A DNA stretch of 43,973 bases. Source: Acidobacteriaceae bacterium. GTDB taxonomy: Bacteria; Acidobacteriota; Terriglobia; Terriglobales; Acidobacteriaceae. Under the pieces are notes generated by a model. The model was given only the letters and a program-made list of their open reading frames with translations, did no database searches and was not told where the DNA came from. The position numbers and the translations under genes were made by a program. Numbering within the stretch: position 1 is the stretch's first letter; each line of letters starts with the position of its first letter. Shown here piece by piece: positions 24,679-35,528 of this stretch. The DNA lies in assembly GCA_030041515.1 (NCBI GenBank), contig JASHNS010000044.1, forward strand, positions 1-43,973, in the 5' to 3' direction.

Positions 24679-27096
24679 ATGTCCGCTTCCCTTGCCGAAG
24701 CCGGCGCGCCTGCGCAGCGCGCCACCGGCTGGCCCATCCGCCGCGTCGCCGTGCTCGGCGCAGGTACGATGGGCTCGCGCATCGCCGCTCACCTGGCAAA
24801 TGCCGGCTTCCCAGTCCTGCTCCTTGACCTGGACAATGCGCTGGTGGCAAAGGCGCTCGAAGGCCTGAAGAAATCGAAACCCGCGGCTCTCGCATCTCCT
24901 GAGTTCCTCAGCCGGATCGGCATCGGCAATTTCAAAAACGATCTCGCCCAACTCACCGAATGCGACTGGGTCATCGAAGCCGTTGCCGAAAACCTCGACA
25001 TCAAGCACGATCTGCTCGCCCGCGTCGCCTCGCATCTGCGACCCTACGCCCTGCTGACGACTAACACCAGCGGCCTTCCTGTCGCCGCCATCGCCCAAAT
25101 GCTGCCGAACGATCTCCGCCGCCGCTTCTTCGGTACGCATTTCTTCAATCCGCCGCGCTACATGCAGTTGGTCGAAATCATCGCCACTCCGGACTCCGAC
25201 CCCTCCGCAGTCGCCGCCCTCTCGCGCTTCGCCGAAGTCCACCTCGGCAAAACCGTTGTCCCCGCCAACGACCGGCCTAACTTCATCGCCAACCGCATCG
25301 GCGCGTTTTCCCTGCTGAACACCATTCGCATCATGCAGGCCCAGGGCCTCACCATCGAGGAAGTCGACGCGCTCACCGGCAAGCCGCTCGGCTGGCCCAA
25401 AACCGGAACCTTCCGCCTCGCCGATATGGTCGGCCTCGACGTCCTTGGTTCCGTCGTCCGCAACTTCGCCGCCAACACCCGCGACGAGCGCGCCGACGTT
25501 CAGCTGCCCACATTTCTCGAAGAAATGCTGAACCGCAAATGGTTCGGTGACAAAACCGGCCAGGGCTTTTACAAGAAACAAAAGGGCACCGAAGGCGAAG
25601 AGCGCCTCGTGCTCGATCTCGCCACGCTCGACTACCGCGCCCCGCAGAAGCCGCGTCTCGCCGCGCTGGACATGGCCAAGCCCATCGAGTCCCTCCCCGA
25701 GCGTATCCGCGCCCTCCTCTCCGGCAATCCTGAAAAGGACAGGGCTGCGGCCTTCTACTGGCAAATCCTGCCCGACCTCTGGCTCTACGCCGCGCACCGC
25801 ATCGGCGAAATCGGCGACAGCCTCGCCGACATCGACCGCGCCATGCGCGCCGGATTCAACTGGGAACTGGGCCCGTTTGAGATGTGGGACGCCGCCGGCG
25901 TGGCCGAGACCGCGGAGAAGCTCCGCGCCCAGGGCCACACCGTGCCCGATGCTCTCGAAGGGCTGCTGCAGACCAACGAGAAATCCTGGTATCGCCACTC
26001 CGGCGCCGAATACTTCGATCCGCGTACCCGCGAGTACCATCCCGTCGAACCGTCCTCCGCCGTCGTCACCCTCGCACGCGCGAAGCGCTCCAACGGCGTC
26101 GTCACCGAAAACCCCGGCGCGTCGCTTATCGATGTCGGAGATGGCGTCGCCTGCATCGAGTTCCACACGAAAATGAATGCCCTCGGCGGCGACATCGTGA
26201 ACTTCGTCCGCCAGAACCTCGCGCCCAACGCCGATCCCGTCCGCAATTTCCGCGCCTTCGTCATCACGAATGACGCCGCGAATTTTTCTGCCGGTGCGAA
26301 TCTGGTCCAGCTCCTGCTCGCCGCGCAGGACGAGGAGTGGGACGAGATCGACACCTACATCGCCGCCTTCCAGCAGATGACACAGGCCATCAAATTCTGC
26401 CCCGCTCCCGTGGTCGTCGCGCCCTTCGGCCTCACCCTCGGCGGCGGCTGCGAGGTCTCGCTGCACGGCGTGGCCCGCCAGCCGCATCTGGAACTCTACA
26501 TGGGCCTGGTCGAAACCGGCGTCGGCCTCATCCCCGCCGGCGGCGGCTGCAAGGAGATGACCCTCCGCGCGCTCGAGCTCGCCAACGCAGCATCTGGCTC
26601 CGCCGTGCGCAGCGATTCAGTAGAGTTGCACCACACCATGCGCACGATCTTCGAGAACATCGCTCTCGCCAGGGTCTCCACCTCCGCCGTCGAGGCCCGC
26701 GACCTGCGCCTGCTCCGTCCCTCTGACGCCATCACCATGAACCGCGACCGCGTGCTCCACGACGCTAAACAGAAGGCTCTCGCCTTCGCCGAGGCCGGCT
26801 ACGCGCCGCCGCTGGCTCGCACCGACATCCCCGCTCCCGGCGAGCCGCTCCTCGCCGCGCTGCGCCTCGGCGTCCACATGATGCGCGAAGGCGAGTACGC
26901 CAGCGACCACGACGTCACCGTCGCCACCCACCTCGCGACCATTCTCTGCGGCGGCAACATCACACCCGGCACGCTCGTCACCGAGCAATACCTCCTCGAT
27001 CTCGAGCGCGAGCATTTTCTCTCTCTCTGCGGCGAGCGCAAATCCCAGGAGCGCATCGCCTACACCCTGAAAAGCGGCAAGCCGCTGCGCAATTAG
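24679..27096 (+). CDS. fadN: 3-hydroxyacyl-CoA dehydrogenase / enoyl-CoA hydratase (FadN-type)
   Basis: This 805-residue bifunctional beta-oxidation enzyme has the dehydrogenase first and the crotonase part last, as in Bacillus FadN and unlike proteobacterial FadB/FadJ. The NAD site is VAVLGAGTMGSRIAAHLA (24-40), and GTHFFNPPRYMQLVEII and GAFSLLNT mark the 3HCDH domains. A crotonase domain at about 490-720 carries VITNDAANFSAGANL and APFGLTLGGGCEVSLHG. ATG 24679 follows GGAGG. The fadN, fadA, fadE order indicates an operon for degradation of long-chain acyl-CoA. The 24571-24678 gap must carry the promoter; I could not identify a convincing operator. Confidence 0.94.
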   Translation: MSASLAEAGAPAQRATGWPIRRVAVLGAGTMGSRIAAHLANAGFPVLLLDLDNALVAKALEGLKKSKPAALASPEFLSRIGIGNFKNDLAQLTECDWVIEAVAENLDIKHDLLARVASHLRPYALLTTNTSGLPVAAIAQMLPNDLRRRFFGTHFFNPPRYMQLVEIIATPDSDPSAVAALSRFAEVHLGKTVVPANDRPNFIANRIGAFSLLNTIRIMQAQGLTIEEVDALTGKPLGWPKTGTFRLADMVGLDVLGSVVRNFAANTRDERADVQLPTFLEEMLNRKWFGDKTGQGFYKKQKGTEGEERLVLDLATLDYRAPQKPRLAALDMAKPIESLPERIRALLSGNPEKDRAAAFYWQILPDLWLYAAHRIGEIGDSLADIDRAMRAGFNWELGPFEMWDAAGVAETAEKLRAQGHTVPDALEGLLQTNEKSWYRHSGAEYFDPRTREYHPVEPSSAVVTLARAKRSNGVVTENPGASLIDVGDGVACIEFHTKMNALGGDIVNFVRQNLAPNADPVRNFRAFVITNDAANFSAGANLVQLLLAAQDEEWDEIDTYIAAFQQMTQAIKFCPAPVVVAPFGLTLGGGCEVSLHGVARQPHLELYMGLVETGVGLIPAGGGCKEMTLRALELANAASGSAVRSDSVELHHTMRTIFENIALARVSTSAVEARDLRLLRPSDAITMNRDRVLHDAKQKALAFAEAGYAPPLARTDIPAPGEPLLAALRLGVHMMREGEYASDHDVTVATHLATILCGGNITPGTLVTEQYLLDLEREHFLSLCGERKSQERIAYTLKSGKPLRN

Positions 27097-27104
27097 GAGT
27101 ACCC

Positions 27105-28286
27105 ATGACAGACGCCGTCCTCGTCAGCGCCGTCCGCACCGCCGTCGGCAAGGCTCCCCGCGGAGCCCTGCGCAACACTCGCCCCGACGATCTCGCCGCT
27201 GCAGCCATGAAGGGCGCGCTCGACCGTGTGCCCGCGCTCGACGCCGCCGAAATCGATGACGTGATCGTGGGCTGCGCCATGCCCGAGGCCGAGCAGGGCA
27301 TGAACCTGGCGCGCATCGCCAGCCTCCGCGCAGGCCTACCCGTTTCTGCCGGCGCGATGACTATCAATCGCTTCTGTGCTTCCGGCCTGCAGGCCATTGC
27401 GCTCGCCGCAGAGCGTATTCGTGGCGGCGGCGCGGACGCGATCCTCGCCGGCGGCGCCGAATCCATGTCCATGATCCCCATGGGCGGCCACAAAATCGCC
27501 CCTAATTCCTGGCTGGTCGAGAATCACCCCGGCTCTTATCTCACCATGGGCCTCACAGCCGAGCGCGTGGCAAAGAAGTGCCGCATCTCGCGCGAAGACG
27601 CCGACGCCTTTGCCCTCGCCAGCCACCAGAAGGCCATCGCCGCGCAGCGGTCCGGCGCATTCGACGCCGAAATTGTGCCGTTCACAGTCACTCATACGAC
27701 TCCGGATTCCGGCGCAAAGGCTCAAACGGCAAACACCGGGTTCCGCCTCGACGAAGGCCCTCGTGCCGACACCACGATCGAAGCTCTCGCCAAACTCCCC
27801 GCTGTCTTCCATGCCAAAGGAACCGTAACCGCCGGCAACGCTTCGCAAACCTCCGACGGCGCCGCCGCGGCTGTCGTCATGTCCTCTGAGCGCGCCGCAG
27901 CCCTCGGCCTCCGCCCGCTCGCCCGCTTCGTCGCGTACGCCTACGCCGGCTGCGATCCCGAAGAGATGGGCCTCGGCCCCGTCTTTGCCGTGCCGAAAGC
28001 GCTCCAACTCGCCGGCCTCACGCTCGACCAGATCGACCTGATCGAACTCAACGAAGCCTTCGCCTGCCAGGCCCTCGCCGTCATCCGCCAGCTTTCGCTC
28101 GATCCCACTAAGGTCAACGTGCATGGAGGAGCCATCGCGCTCGGCCATCCTCTCGGCTGCACGGGGGCCAGGCTAACTGCCACGCTCCTGCACGAAATGC
28201 CCCGCCGCAAGGCCCGCTATGGCCTCGTGACAATGTGCGTCGGCGGCGGCATGGGAGCCGCCGGGATCTTCGAGAACCTCGCGTAA
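27105..28286 (+). CDS. fadA: Acetyl-CoA acyltransferase (3-ketoacyl-CoA thiolase)
   Basis: This 393-residue thiolase carries out the last step of beta-oxidation. The acyl-binding cysteine is C91 in [39 protein letters not shown] and the late [11 protein letters not shown] provide the remaining catalytic His and Cys. It starts 8 bp after the fadN stop, and its TAGGAG ribosome-binding site overlaps the fadN stop codon, indicating coupling. Confidence 0.96.
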   Translation: MTDAVLVSAVRTAVGKAPRGALRNTRPDDLAAAAMKGALDRVPALDAAEIDDVIVGCAMPEAEQGMNLARIASLRAGLPVSAGAMTINRFCASGLQAIALAAERIRGGGADAILAGGAESMSMIPMGGHKIAPNSWLVENHPGSYLTMGLTAERVAKKCRISREDADAFALASHQKAIAAQRSGAFDAEIVPFTVTHTTPDSGAKAQTANTGFRLDEGPRADTTIEALAKLPAVFHAKGTVTAGNASQTSDGAAAAVVMSSERAAALGLRPLARFVAYAYAGCDPEEMGLGPVFAVPKALQLAGLTLDQIDLIELNEAFACQALAVIRQLSLDPTKVNVHGGAIALGHPLGCTGARLTATLLHEMPRRKARYGLVTMCVGGGMGAAGIFENLA

Positions 28287-28352
28287 ACTCCGTACCACCC
28301 GATTTGCCCAAAACTCGTCCAACCGGCGTACGATTCCCTTTCGGAGTCTTCC

Positions 28353-30142
<1,790 letters not shown>

Positions 30143-30155
<13 letters not shown>

Positions 30156-30439
30156 CGGAGGAGCCCTTCCACCAGCGCCGTCCATTCCTCATCGAGCTTC
30201 GCCCGGTGGAATGTTCGGCCCGCGCGGCCATACCAGTAATCGGCGTTCCAGTCTGAGCCTTCCTTGCGGTGCAAATACGCATGGACGGCCATCGCGTCCG
30301 GCGACTCCACATCGTTGATCAGATCGTGGCCGCGCGACCATTGGCCGCGCCCATCCCACCACAGGGCCTGCAGAGGCGCGCTCAGCGCGGCAGGCGGCTC
30401 ATCGGCCCGGAGCGACGCCCGAAACTCCTCAATCGTCAT
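30143..30439 (-). CDS. Conserved hypothetical protein (98 aa)
   Basis: This small soluble protein is rich in Trp and Tyr (ALWWDGRGQWSRGHDL, AYLHRKEGSDWNADYWYGRA). I recognise the type as a conserved hypothetical found in many Gram-negative genomes, but no function is known to me. It converges on fadE with the 3' ends overlapping by 13 bp, and its start lies just beyond an array of 15-bp repeats. The ribosome-binding site is weak. Confidence 0.72.
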
Positions 30440-30460
30440 CGCGCTCGCCGCCTTTCGCAG

Positions 30461-30535
30461 CCCGCCTTGCAGCCAACCGGCTTTCAGCTATCCGGTCTTC
30501 AGCTATCCGGCTTTGAGCCATCCGCCTCTTAGCTG
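30461..30535. repeat. Five degenerate 15-bp tandem repeats at the end of the acyl-CoA dehydrogenase gene
   Basis: Units start at 30461, 30476, 30491, 30506 and 30521, with consensus close to TCCGGCTTTCAGCTA; the middle three agree best. A weaker sixth unit may precede at 30446. The array fills the intergenic space between two minus-strand genes and includes the stop codon (30529-30531) of the acyl-CoA dehydrogenase. Confidence 0.75.
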
Positions 30536-31695
30536 AGTATCGCTTTTCCAATCGTGGCCAGCTGCATGTTCGACGTGCCCTCGTAGATCGCCCCGATCTT
30601 CGCATCGCGATAAAACTTTTCCACCGGGTAATCCTTCACGAACCCATAGCCGCCGTAGATTTCGATCGCGCGGCTGGCTACGCTCTCCGCCACCCGCGAC
30701 GCATACAGCTTCGCCATCGCCGCCTCTTTCAGGAACGGCATCCCCGCGCCCTTCAGTCGCGCCGCGTTGTAGACCAGCATCCGCGCCGCTTCAATCTCCG
30801 TCGCCATCTCGGCCAGCGTGAACTGCACCGCCTGGAACTCCGCAATCGGTTTACCGAACTGTTTCCGCTCCTGGCTGTATTTCACGGCAAATCCCCACGC
30901 GCCCTCTGCCAAGCCCAGCATTTGCGCCGCAATGCCGATCCGCCCCTCATTCAGCGTCTCAATGGCGATCTTATAGCCCTTCCCCACTTCCCCGATCACG
31001 TTCCCTGCCGGAACTTTACAGTCGTCAAACAGCAGCTCGCACGTCGAAGACGCGCGGATTCCCATCTTGTCTTCCTTATGGCCGACCGTGAACCCAGACG
31101 TCCCGCGCTCCACAAGAAACGCCGTGATGCCCTTATATCCAGCCTCGGCGTTCACGGTCGCGAAGACCAGAAACAGGTCGGCCTCCATGGCATTGCTGAT
31201 CCACAGCTTTCTACCGTTCAGCACATAGCGATCGCCGTCAGCACGCGCCTGGGTTGTCAGCGAAAATGCATCCGACCCAGATCCCGCCTCGCTCAGCGCA
31301 TACGCGCACACCGTCTGCTGCGCCATCCGCGGCAAATAGAGCCGTTGCTGTTCCGTTGAACCCCAACGCAGCAGCGCATTCACCGCCAGGGTGTTCTGCA
31401 CGTCCACCATTACAGCCACCGCCGGATCCACGCGCGCAATCTCCTCCACGGCCAGCACCGCGCTGAAAAACGATGCGCCCGCCCCGCCCAGTTCCAGCGG
31501 AGCCTCAATGGCCATCAGCCCCAGTTCGAAAAGTTGGCGGAGAATGTCGGAGTCGAGCTTTTGCGCTTCGTCCATTGCGCGCACGCGCGGTGCTATTTCC
31601 TGCTGCGCAAACTGGCGAACTGTGCCGCGCAGCATCGCTTCTTCTTCATTCAGATGGGTCAGCGGCAGCGCCGCCTGGATCTCGGTCTCGGGCAT
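30529..31695 (-). CDS. Acyl-CoA dehydrogenase (short/medium-chain type)
   Basis: This 388-residue FAD enzyme is the compact class (butyryl-CoA or glutaryl/isovaleryl-like) and differs from the 600-residue FadE next door. It shows ALSEAGSGSDAF, LWISNAMEADLFLVF, MGIRASSTCELLFDD and the catalytic IYEGTSNMQL near residue 372. It probably handles shorter or branched acyl-CoAs. GGGAAGG precedes ATG 31695. It follows mutY by 64 bp on the same strand, which looks coincidental. Confidence 0.95.
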   Translation of the reverse strand: MPETEIQAALPLTHLNEEEAMLRGTVRQFAQQEIAPRVRAMDEAQKLDSDILRQLFELGLMAIEAPLELGGAGASFFSAVLAVEEIARVDPAVAVMVDVQNTLAVNALLRWGSTEQQRLYLPRMAQQTVCAYALSEAGSGSDAFSLTTQARADGDRYVLNGRKLWISNAMEADLFLVFATVNAEAGYKGITAFLVERGTSGFTVGHKEDKMGIRASSTCELLFDDCKVPAGNVIGEVGKGYKIAIETLNEGRIGIAAQMLGLAEGAWGFAVKYSQERKQFGKPIAEFQAVQFTLAEMATEIEAARMLVYNAARLKGAGMPFLKEAAMAKLYASRVAESVASRAIEIYGGYGFVKDYPVEKFYRDAKIGAIYEGTSNMQLATIGKAILS

Positions 31696-31759
31696 GGCCT
31701 TCCCATACTAACGCTGCCGGCGCATGTCGCGCAGATCTGCCGTGCCCGGCAGAGAGAAG

Positions 31760-32878
31760 TCAATCTCCGAATACCGCGCTGTCGAATTCCTTCTCAGCGT
31801 CCCGCACCGTCTCACCAATGAGGACGGCAGGCCCGGTCCCGTTATAACCCGGCATCACCTTCAATCGCTTCAGGATCTTCCTCGTGAGCCCGGTTAGTGG
31901 AAAGTCATGCAGTTCCTGCAGCAGTACCCATTTGCGTTCACCATCAGCTCGTATCAGGCGATTGCGTTCGCTGACATCCACACCGTAGACCGTCACGTAA
32001 TAATTCGTGTTCGTAATGGAGTGCCGAACCGTCAACAACAGGGCATCCGCGTTTTGCCGGCCTTCCTTTACCTGGGGCAATTCCCACATACCAGGCATTT
32101 GCGAGGAGCTTTCCGGACGCCGCTCCAGCAACACCTCCGATTTCGGCCACTCTCGCCGCTGCATCACCGCCAGTGCGGCCTTTCGGCTCAGCATCTTGCG
32201 CGCGGGAGCGATGGGGTGCTCGCCGCGAGTTTTGCACCCCTCGTGCAGCGGGCAGTTCAGGCACACCGGTCCTTTCGGCAGGCATACGGTCGCACCCAGT
32301 TCCATCATGGCCTGGTTGAAGTCACCAGGGCGTTTGGGATCCACGATGCGAAGAGCTTCCTGCCGCAGCTGACCGCTCCGTGCGGCACCCGGTACCGGTT
32401 CATGTCCGAGATAGCGCGTCAGCACTCGCTCCACATTTCCATCAACCGCCGCAACGGGCTCGCCGAAGGCGATGCTCGCCACGGCGGCGGCCGTGTACAC
32501 CCCCACCCCTGGCAGCCGGTTCAGTTCCGACGCTGTATGCGGAATTTTTCCCCCATATTCGGCCATCACCGCACGCGCCGACTCATGCAGCGCACGCGCC
32601 CGCCGGTAATAGCCAAGCCCGCTCCATGCGGCAAGCACTTCGGTTTCGCTGGCTTGCGCGAGCGTCGCCAGGTCCGGAAATTTCTCCAGGAATCGCTCAT
32701 AGTACCCAATCACCACAGCGGCACGCGTCTGCTGCAGCATCGCTTCGGATACCCAGATGGCATAAGGATCGCGGGTGCGTCGCCACGGCAAGTCCCGTGC
32801 ACACTCATCGAACCACTTCAGCAATCCGCGTCGAAACTCCGCCACTCCGCTTCCCATGCCCGGATTGTACCTGGCCAT
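31760..32878 (-). CDS. mutY: A/G-specific adenine DNA glycosylase
   Basis: This protein of about 372 residues removes adenine mispaired with 8-oxoguanine. It has the catalytic Glu in SEAMLQQT, the helix-hairpin-helix LPGVGVYTAAAVASIAF followed by AVDGNVERV (catalytic Asp), and the [4Fe-4S] loop VCLPKGPVCLNCPLHEGC (C-x6-C-x2-C-x5-C). A C-terminal NUDIX-like domain that recognises 8-oxoG occupies the last 120 residues (LLERRPESSSQMPGMWELPQ). The start could be 32878 or 32857 (7 residues shorter); the frame open to 32968 runs into the divergent deaminase region and is unlikely. Confidence 0.95.
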   Translation of the reverse strand: MARYNPGMGSGVAEFRRGLLKWFDECARDLPWRRTRDPYAIWVSEAMLQQTRAAVVIGYYERFLEKFPDLATLAQASETEVLAAWSGLGYYRRARALHESARAVMAEYGGKIPHTASELNRLPGVGVYTAAAVASIAFGEPVAAVDGNVERVLTRYLGHEPVPGAARSGQLRQEALRIVDPKRPGDFNQAMMELGATVCLPKGPVCLNCPLHEGCKTRGEHPIAPARKMLSRKAALAVMQRREWPKSEVLLERRPESSSQMPGMWELPQVKEGRQNADALLLTVRHSITNTNYYVTVYGVDVSERNRLIRADGERKWVLLQELHDFPLTGLTRKILKRLKVMPGYNGTGPAVLIGETVRDAEKEFDSAVFGD

Positions 32879-32986
32879 TTCCGCCTGTCTCTCCCACTCT
32901 CGTGTGGTTTGCCCCCCATGCACCGGTTTCCCTGGAGTCGGGCTGCTGCAGTCTGCGTCCTTTCGCATCCCCTTGTACTCTGGTCA

Positions 32987-33991
32987 GTGGACTCTAATTC
33001 CTTCATCCGGCATCTCCCCAAAGCCGAGCTCCACCTGCACCTTGAGGGCACGGTCACTCCGGAAACCCTGGTCGAACTCAGCGCCCGGCACGATTCCACC
33101 CCGCTCCATCCGGCCCAGGCGCAAGCACTGTTTCAGTACACCGACTTTTCGGGGTTCCTCCTTGCCTTTAAGGCCATTACAGAACAGCTGCGTTCCGCGG
33201 ATGACTATGAACTGGTCACGTGGCGCATGGCCCAACGCCTCGCGGATCAGGGTGTGGTTCACGCCGAGGTCTACGTCTCCGTCGGGGTCGTTTATTACTG
33301 GCGACGATGCGAGTTTGAGCCGCTCTTCCTGGGCATGGAGCGGGCGCGGCTCCGAGCCGAATCCGAACTGGGCCTCTCCATCCTTTGGATCTTCGACGCT
33401 GTGCGCCACTTCGGACCCCGGGAGGCTGCCCGCGTCTTCCGTAAAGCCGCAGAACTGCGGCCGCAGTTCCCCTCTGTGATCGGCATCGGCATCGGCGGGG
33501 ATGAGCGCCGCACCGGCGCGGAGCCATTCCGCAACCTGTACATGGAAGCCCGTGACGCCGGTCTCCGCCTTACGGCTCATGCCGGCGAAACCATTGGTCC
33601 TGAAGGGATCTGGGGAGCGCTCAACATCGGCGCGGAGCGCCTGGGCCATGCCCTTTCCGCAATCCAGGACCCAGAACTGATGGGCGTTCTTGCCGAACGA
33701 CAGGTCCCACTGGAAATTTGTATCTCGTCCAATCTCCGCACCGGCTGTTGCCTGCTCCCGCAGGAGCATCCGGTACGCCGCTATTTCGACGCAGGCCTGA
33801 TGATCACGCTCAACTCCGATGATCCAGCCTTGTTCCTCAGCAATCTGGAGGACGAATACCGGCTCGCCCAGGAAAGCTTTGGATTCACGCAGGAGCATCT
33901 ACGCGAATTGGCGTCCAACTCCATCGAGGCGAGCTTTCTGCCGCCCGAACGGAAGGTGGAAATCCTTCGGCGGCTCGAATCCCTCGAATGA
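32987..33991 (+). CDS. Adenosine deaminase family protein (possible aminodeoxyfutalosine deaminase)
   Basis: This 334-residue amidohydrolase has ADA motifs in order: LPKAELHLHLEGT (metal His pair), LTAHAGE, AERLGHALS, ISSNLRTGC and LNSDDPALF. It deaminates adenosine or, in organisms making menaquinone by the futalosine route, 6-aminodeoxyfutalosine; the two cannot be told apart here. GTG 32987 gives the usual N terminus; an in-frame ATG 32918 would add 23 hydrophobic residues with no ribosome-binding site. It is divergent from mutY, with 108 bp between. Confidence 0.88.
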   Translation: MDSNSFIRHLPKAELHLHLEGTVTPETLVELSARHDSTPLHPAQAQALFQYTDFSGFLLAFKAITEQLRSADDYELVTWRMAQRLADQGVVHAEVYVSVGVVYYWRRCEFEPLFLGMERARLRAESELGLSILWIFDAVRHFGPREAARVFRKAAELRPQFPSVIGIGIGGDERRTGAEPFRNLYMEARDAGLRLTAHAGETIGPEGIWGALNIGAERLGHALSAIQDPELMGVLAERQVPLEICISSNLRTGCCLLPQEHPVRRYFDAGLMITLNSDDPALFLSNLEDEYRLAQESFGFTQEHLRELASNSIEASFLPPERKVEILRRLESLE

Positions 33992-34094
33992 GGTATGTAC
34001 TTCGCCGCGCCCTGGCCGATATAGAGAGGCAGGAACGATGGGGACCGCTCTAGCCTACGCTATGATGGTTCCGAGGGCGTCCTGGAGAGAACGT

Positions 34095-34343
34095 ATGTCC
34101 GTTTGCCGCTGGAAGTGCCGCAATACCGCGGAAGATCAACTGGATCAGGCGGAATCCGCCTGCGGATCCTGCGGCGCTCTGCGTGCTATCGGCTGGACCT
34201 CTGTCGCTGTTGGAGTCGCCGCGCTCGGCCTGTTCGTCGGGCGGGAACTCCGCCTCCGCTACCTAATCCGGCACCGCACACCCTCTGACTTCTTCTCCCA
34301 CGCAGGGGAAGACTTTAACACCGAATTCGGAATGGGCGTTTAG
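34095..34343 (+). CDS. Small cysteine-containing single-pass membrane protein, unknown
   Basis: This protein of about 82 residues starts at ATG 34095 after GGAGAG. An N-terminal segment holds four cysteines (CRWKC and CGSCG), which could form a small metal site. One hydrophobic helix follows (TSVAVGVAALGLFVG), then a basic RELRLRYLIRHR stretch and an acidic tail. I recognise no family. A longer start in the same frame near 34038 is possible. Coding status is moderately supported by the ribosome-binding site and membrane pattern. The following 165 bp to the next gene show nothing clear. Confidence 0.5.
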   Translation: MSVCRWKCRNTAEDQLDQAESACGSCGALRAIGWTSVAVGVAALGLFVGRELRLRYLIRHRTPSDFFSHAGEDFNTEFGMGV

Positions 34344-34508
34344 GCGATACCTGGGGTGAAACTCTGCACCCTGAGCATCACCGGCTCATCTCCGCCTCGA
34401 AAAGCATTTCCGGTGTTGATCTATCCCGGCGCCGAGATATCGAGTCGACGCGACCCGCAGGAAGCGGCGATCCGCGAGCTCAAAGCGCACAGGCTCTCTG
34501 AAAATGCC

Positions 34509-35444
34509 TCAGTGAGTCCGGTCCACAAGATACCTCGCGACACCCTTTAGCCCTTCCGCGGCCGCCCCATACGGCTCCAGAACCGTAAATGCCTCTGCGA
34601 TCAGCCGCGCCGCGTCCTGTCTCGATCGCTCAATGCCGAAGACCGCCGGCCACGTCGCTTTGTCGCTGGCCACATCCTTGCCCGCTGTCTTGCCCAGGTG
34701 CTCGGAGTCCTGTGTCATGTCCAGCACATCGTCCACAATTTGAAACGCCAGGCCCGCCTTTGTTCCGAACTCTGTCAGCCGCTGCGTGTCCTCGGCACGG
34801 GCGCCAGCATACACACCGCCTGCCACGATGCTCACCCGGATCAGCGCGCCGGTTTTTGCCCGATGGATCGCCGCCACACTCTCCGCCGTCGGCTTCGTGT
34901 GTTCTCCTTCGAGGTCCAGAACCTGCCCGCCGATCATACCTTCCACGGTGCCAGTAGCGGCTGCGACCAGACCCACGATCTCGACCGTGCGCTCCGGCTC
35001 ACACTTCAGGTTCGCCAGCGTTTGGTACGCCAAAGTTTGCAGCGCATCTCCTGCGAGTATCGCAATTGCTTCGCCAAAGGCCACGTGGCAGGTAGGCTTG
35101 CCGCGTCTCAAATCGTCATTATCGAGTGCCGGCAGGTCGTCATGGATCAGCGAGTACGTGTGCAGCATTTCGATGGCTGCTCCCACATCCTCGACGCCAT
35201 CAGGGGTAGCGCGGCCACCGTGAGATGAAGCGATCGTCCGCGCCGCCTCCATCACCAGGACCGGCCGCAGGCGCTTGCCTCCCGCAAAGACGCTGTGCCG
35301 CATCGCTCCGTGGATCGAGATCGGAACCTGCGACACCGAAGGCAGCAGCCGCTCCAGCGCCGCGTCGGTTCGCTCCGCACCCTCCCGCAAAATTGCTTTC
35401 ACATCCGCCGGCAGGGTGGTCTTGCTTTCTGATGCAGTTGCCAT
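34509..35444 (-). CDS. ispA: Polyprenyl diphosphate synthase (farnesyl/geranylgeranyl type)
   Basis: This protein of about 311 residues elongates isoprenoid diphosphates with IPP. The first aspartate-rich motif is LIHDDLPALDNDDLRRGKPTCH and the second is QIVDDVLDMTQD; GGKRLRPVL binds IPP. The two-residue insertion in the first motif (DDxxxxD) is typical of bacterial FPP/GGPP synthases. Start 35444 was chosen over 35504 because family members begin near here. It likely supplies precursors for quinones and lipid carriers. Product chain length is not readable with certainty. Confidence 0.93.
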   Translation of the reverse strand: MATASESKTTLPADVKAILREGAERTDAALERLLPSVSQVPISIHGAMRHSVFAGGKRLRPVLVMEAARTIASSHGGRATPDGVEDVGAAIEMLHTYSLIHDDLPALDNDDLRRGKPTCHVAFGEAIAILAGDALQTLAYQTLANLKCEPERTVEIVGLVAAATGTVEGMIGGQVLDLEGEHTKPTAESVAAIHRAKTGALIRVSIVAGGVYAGARAEDTQRLTEFGTKAGLAFQIVDDVLDMTQDSEHLGKTAGKDVASDKATWPAVFGIERSRQDAARLIAEAFTVLEPYGAAAEGLKGVARYLVDRTH

Positions 35445-35528
35445 AGAAATCCGCTTCCAGTTTAACTGGCAATCGCGGATACGAGGTGAGGAACGTTGGG
35501 GCACATCGTTACTGCGGGCGCAAAGGGC

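Noticed and set aside
24571-26487. Very long minus-strand open frame opposite fadN, continuous with the DUF2141 gene
   Set aside because: It is a GC-bias shadow of fadN codons with low-complexity Gly/Ala/Asp content and no domain. The real gene starts at ATG 24570 with a signal peptide.
31907-32986. Upstream part of the long frame that ends in the adenosine deaminase
   Set aside because: It lies opposite mutY and reads as low-information Arg/His/Pro-rich sequence. Deaminase homology begins only after 32987.
34356-34550. 64-residue plus-strand frame between the small membrane protein and the prenyl synthase
   Set aside because: No ribosome-binding site, no domain, and it runs into the 3' end of the prenyl synthase on the other strand.
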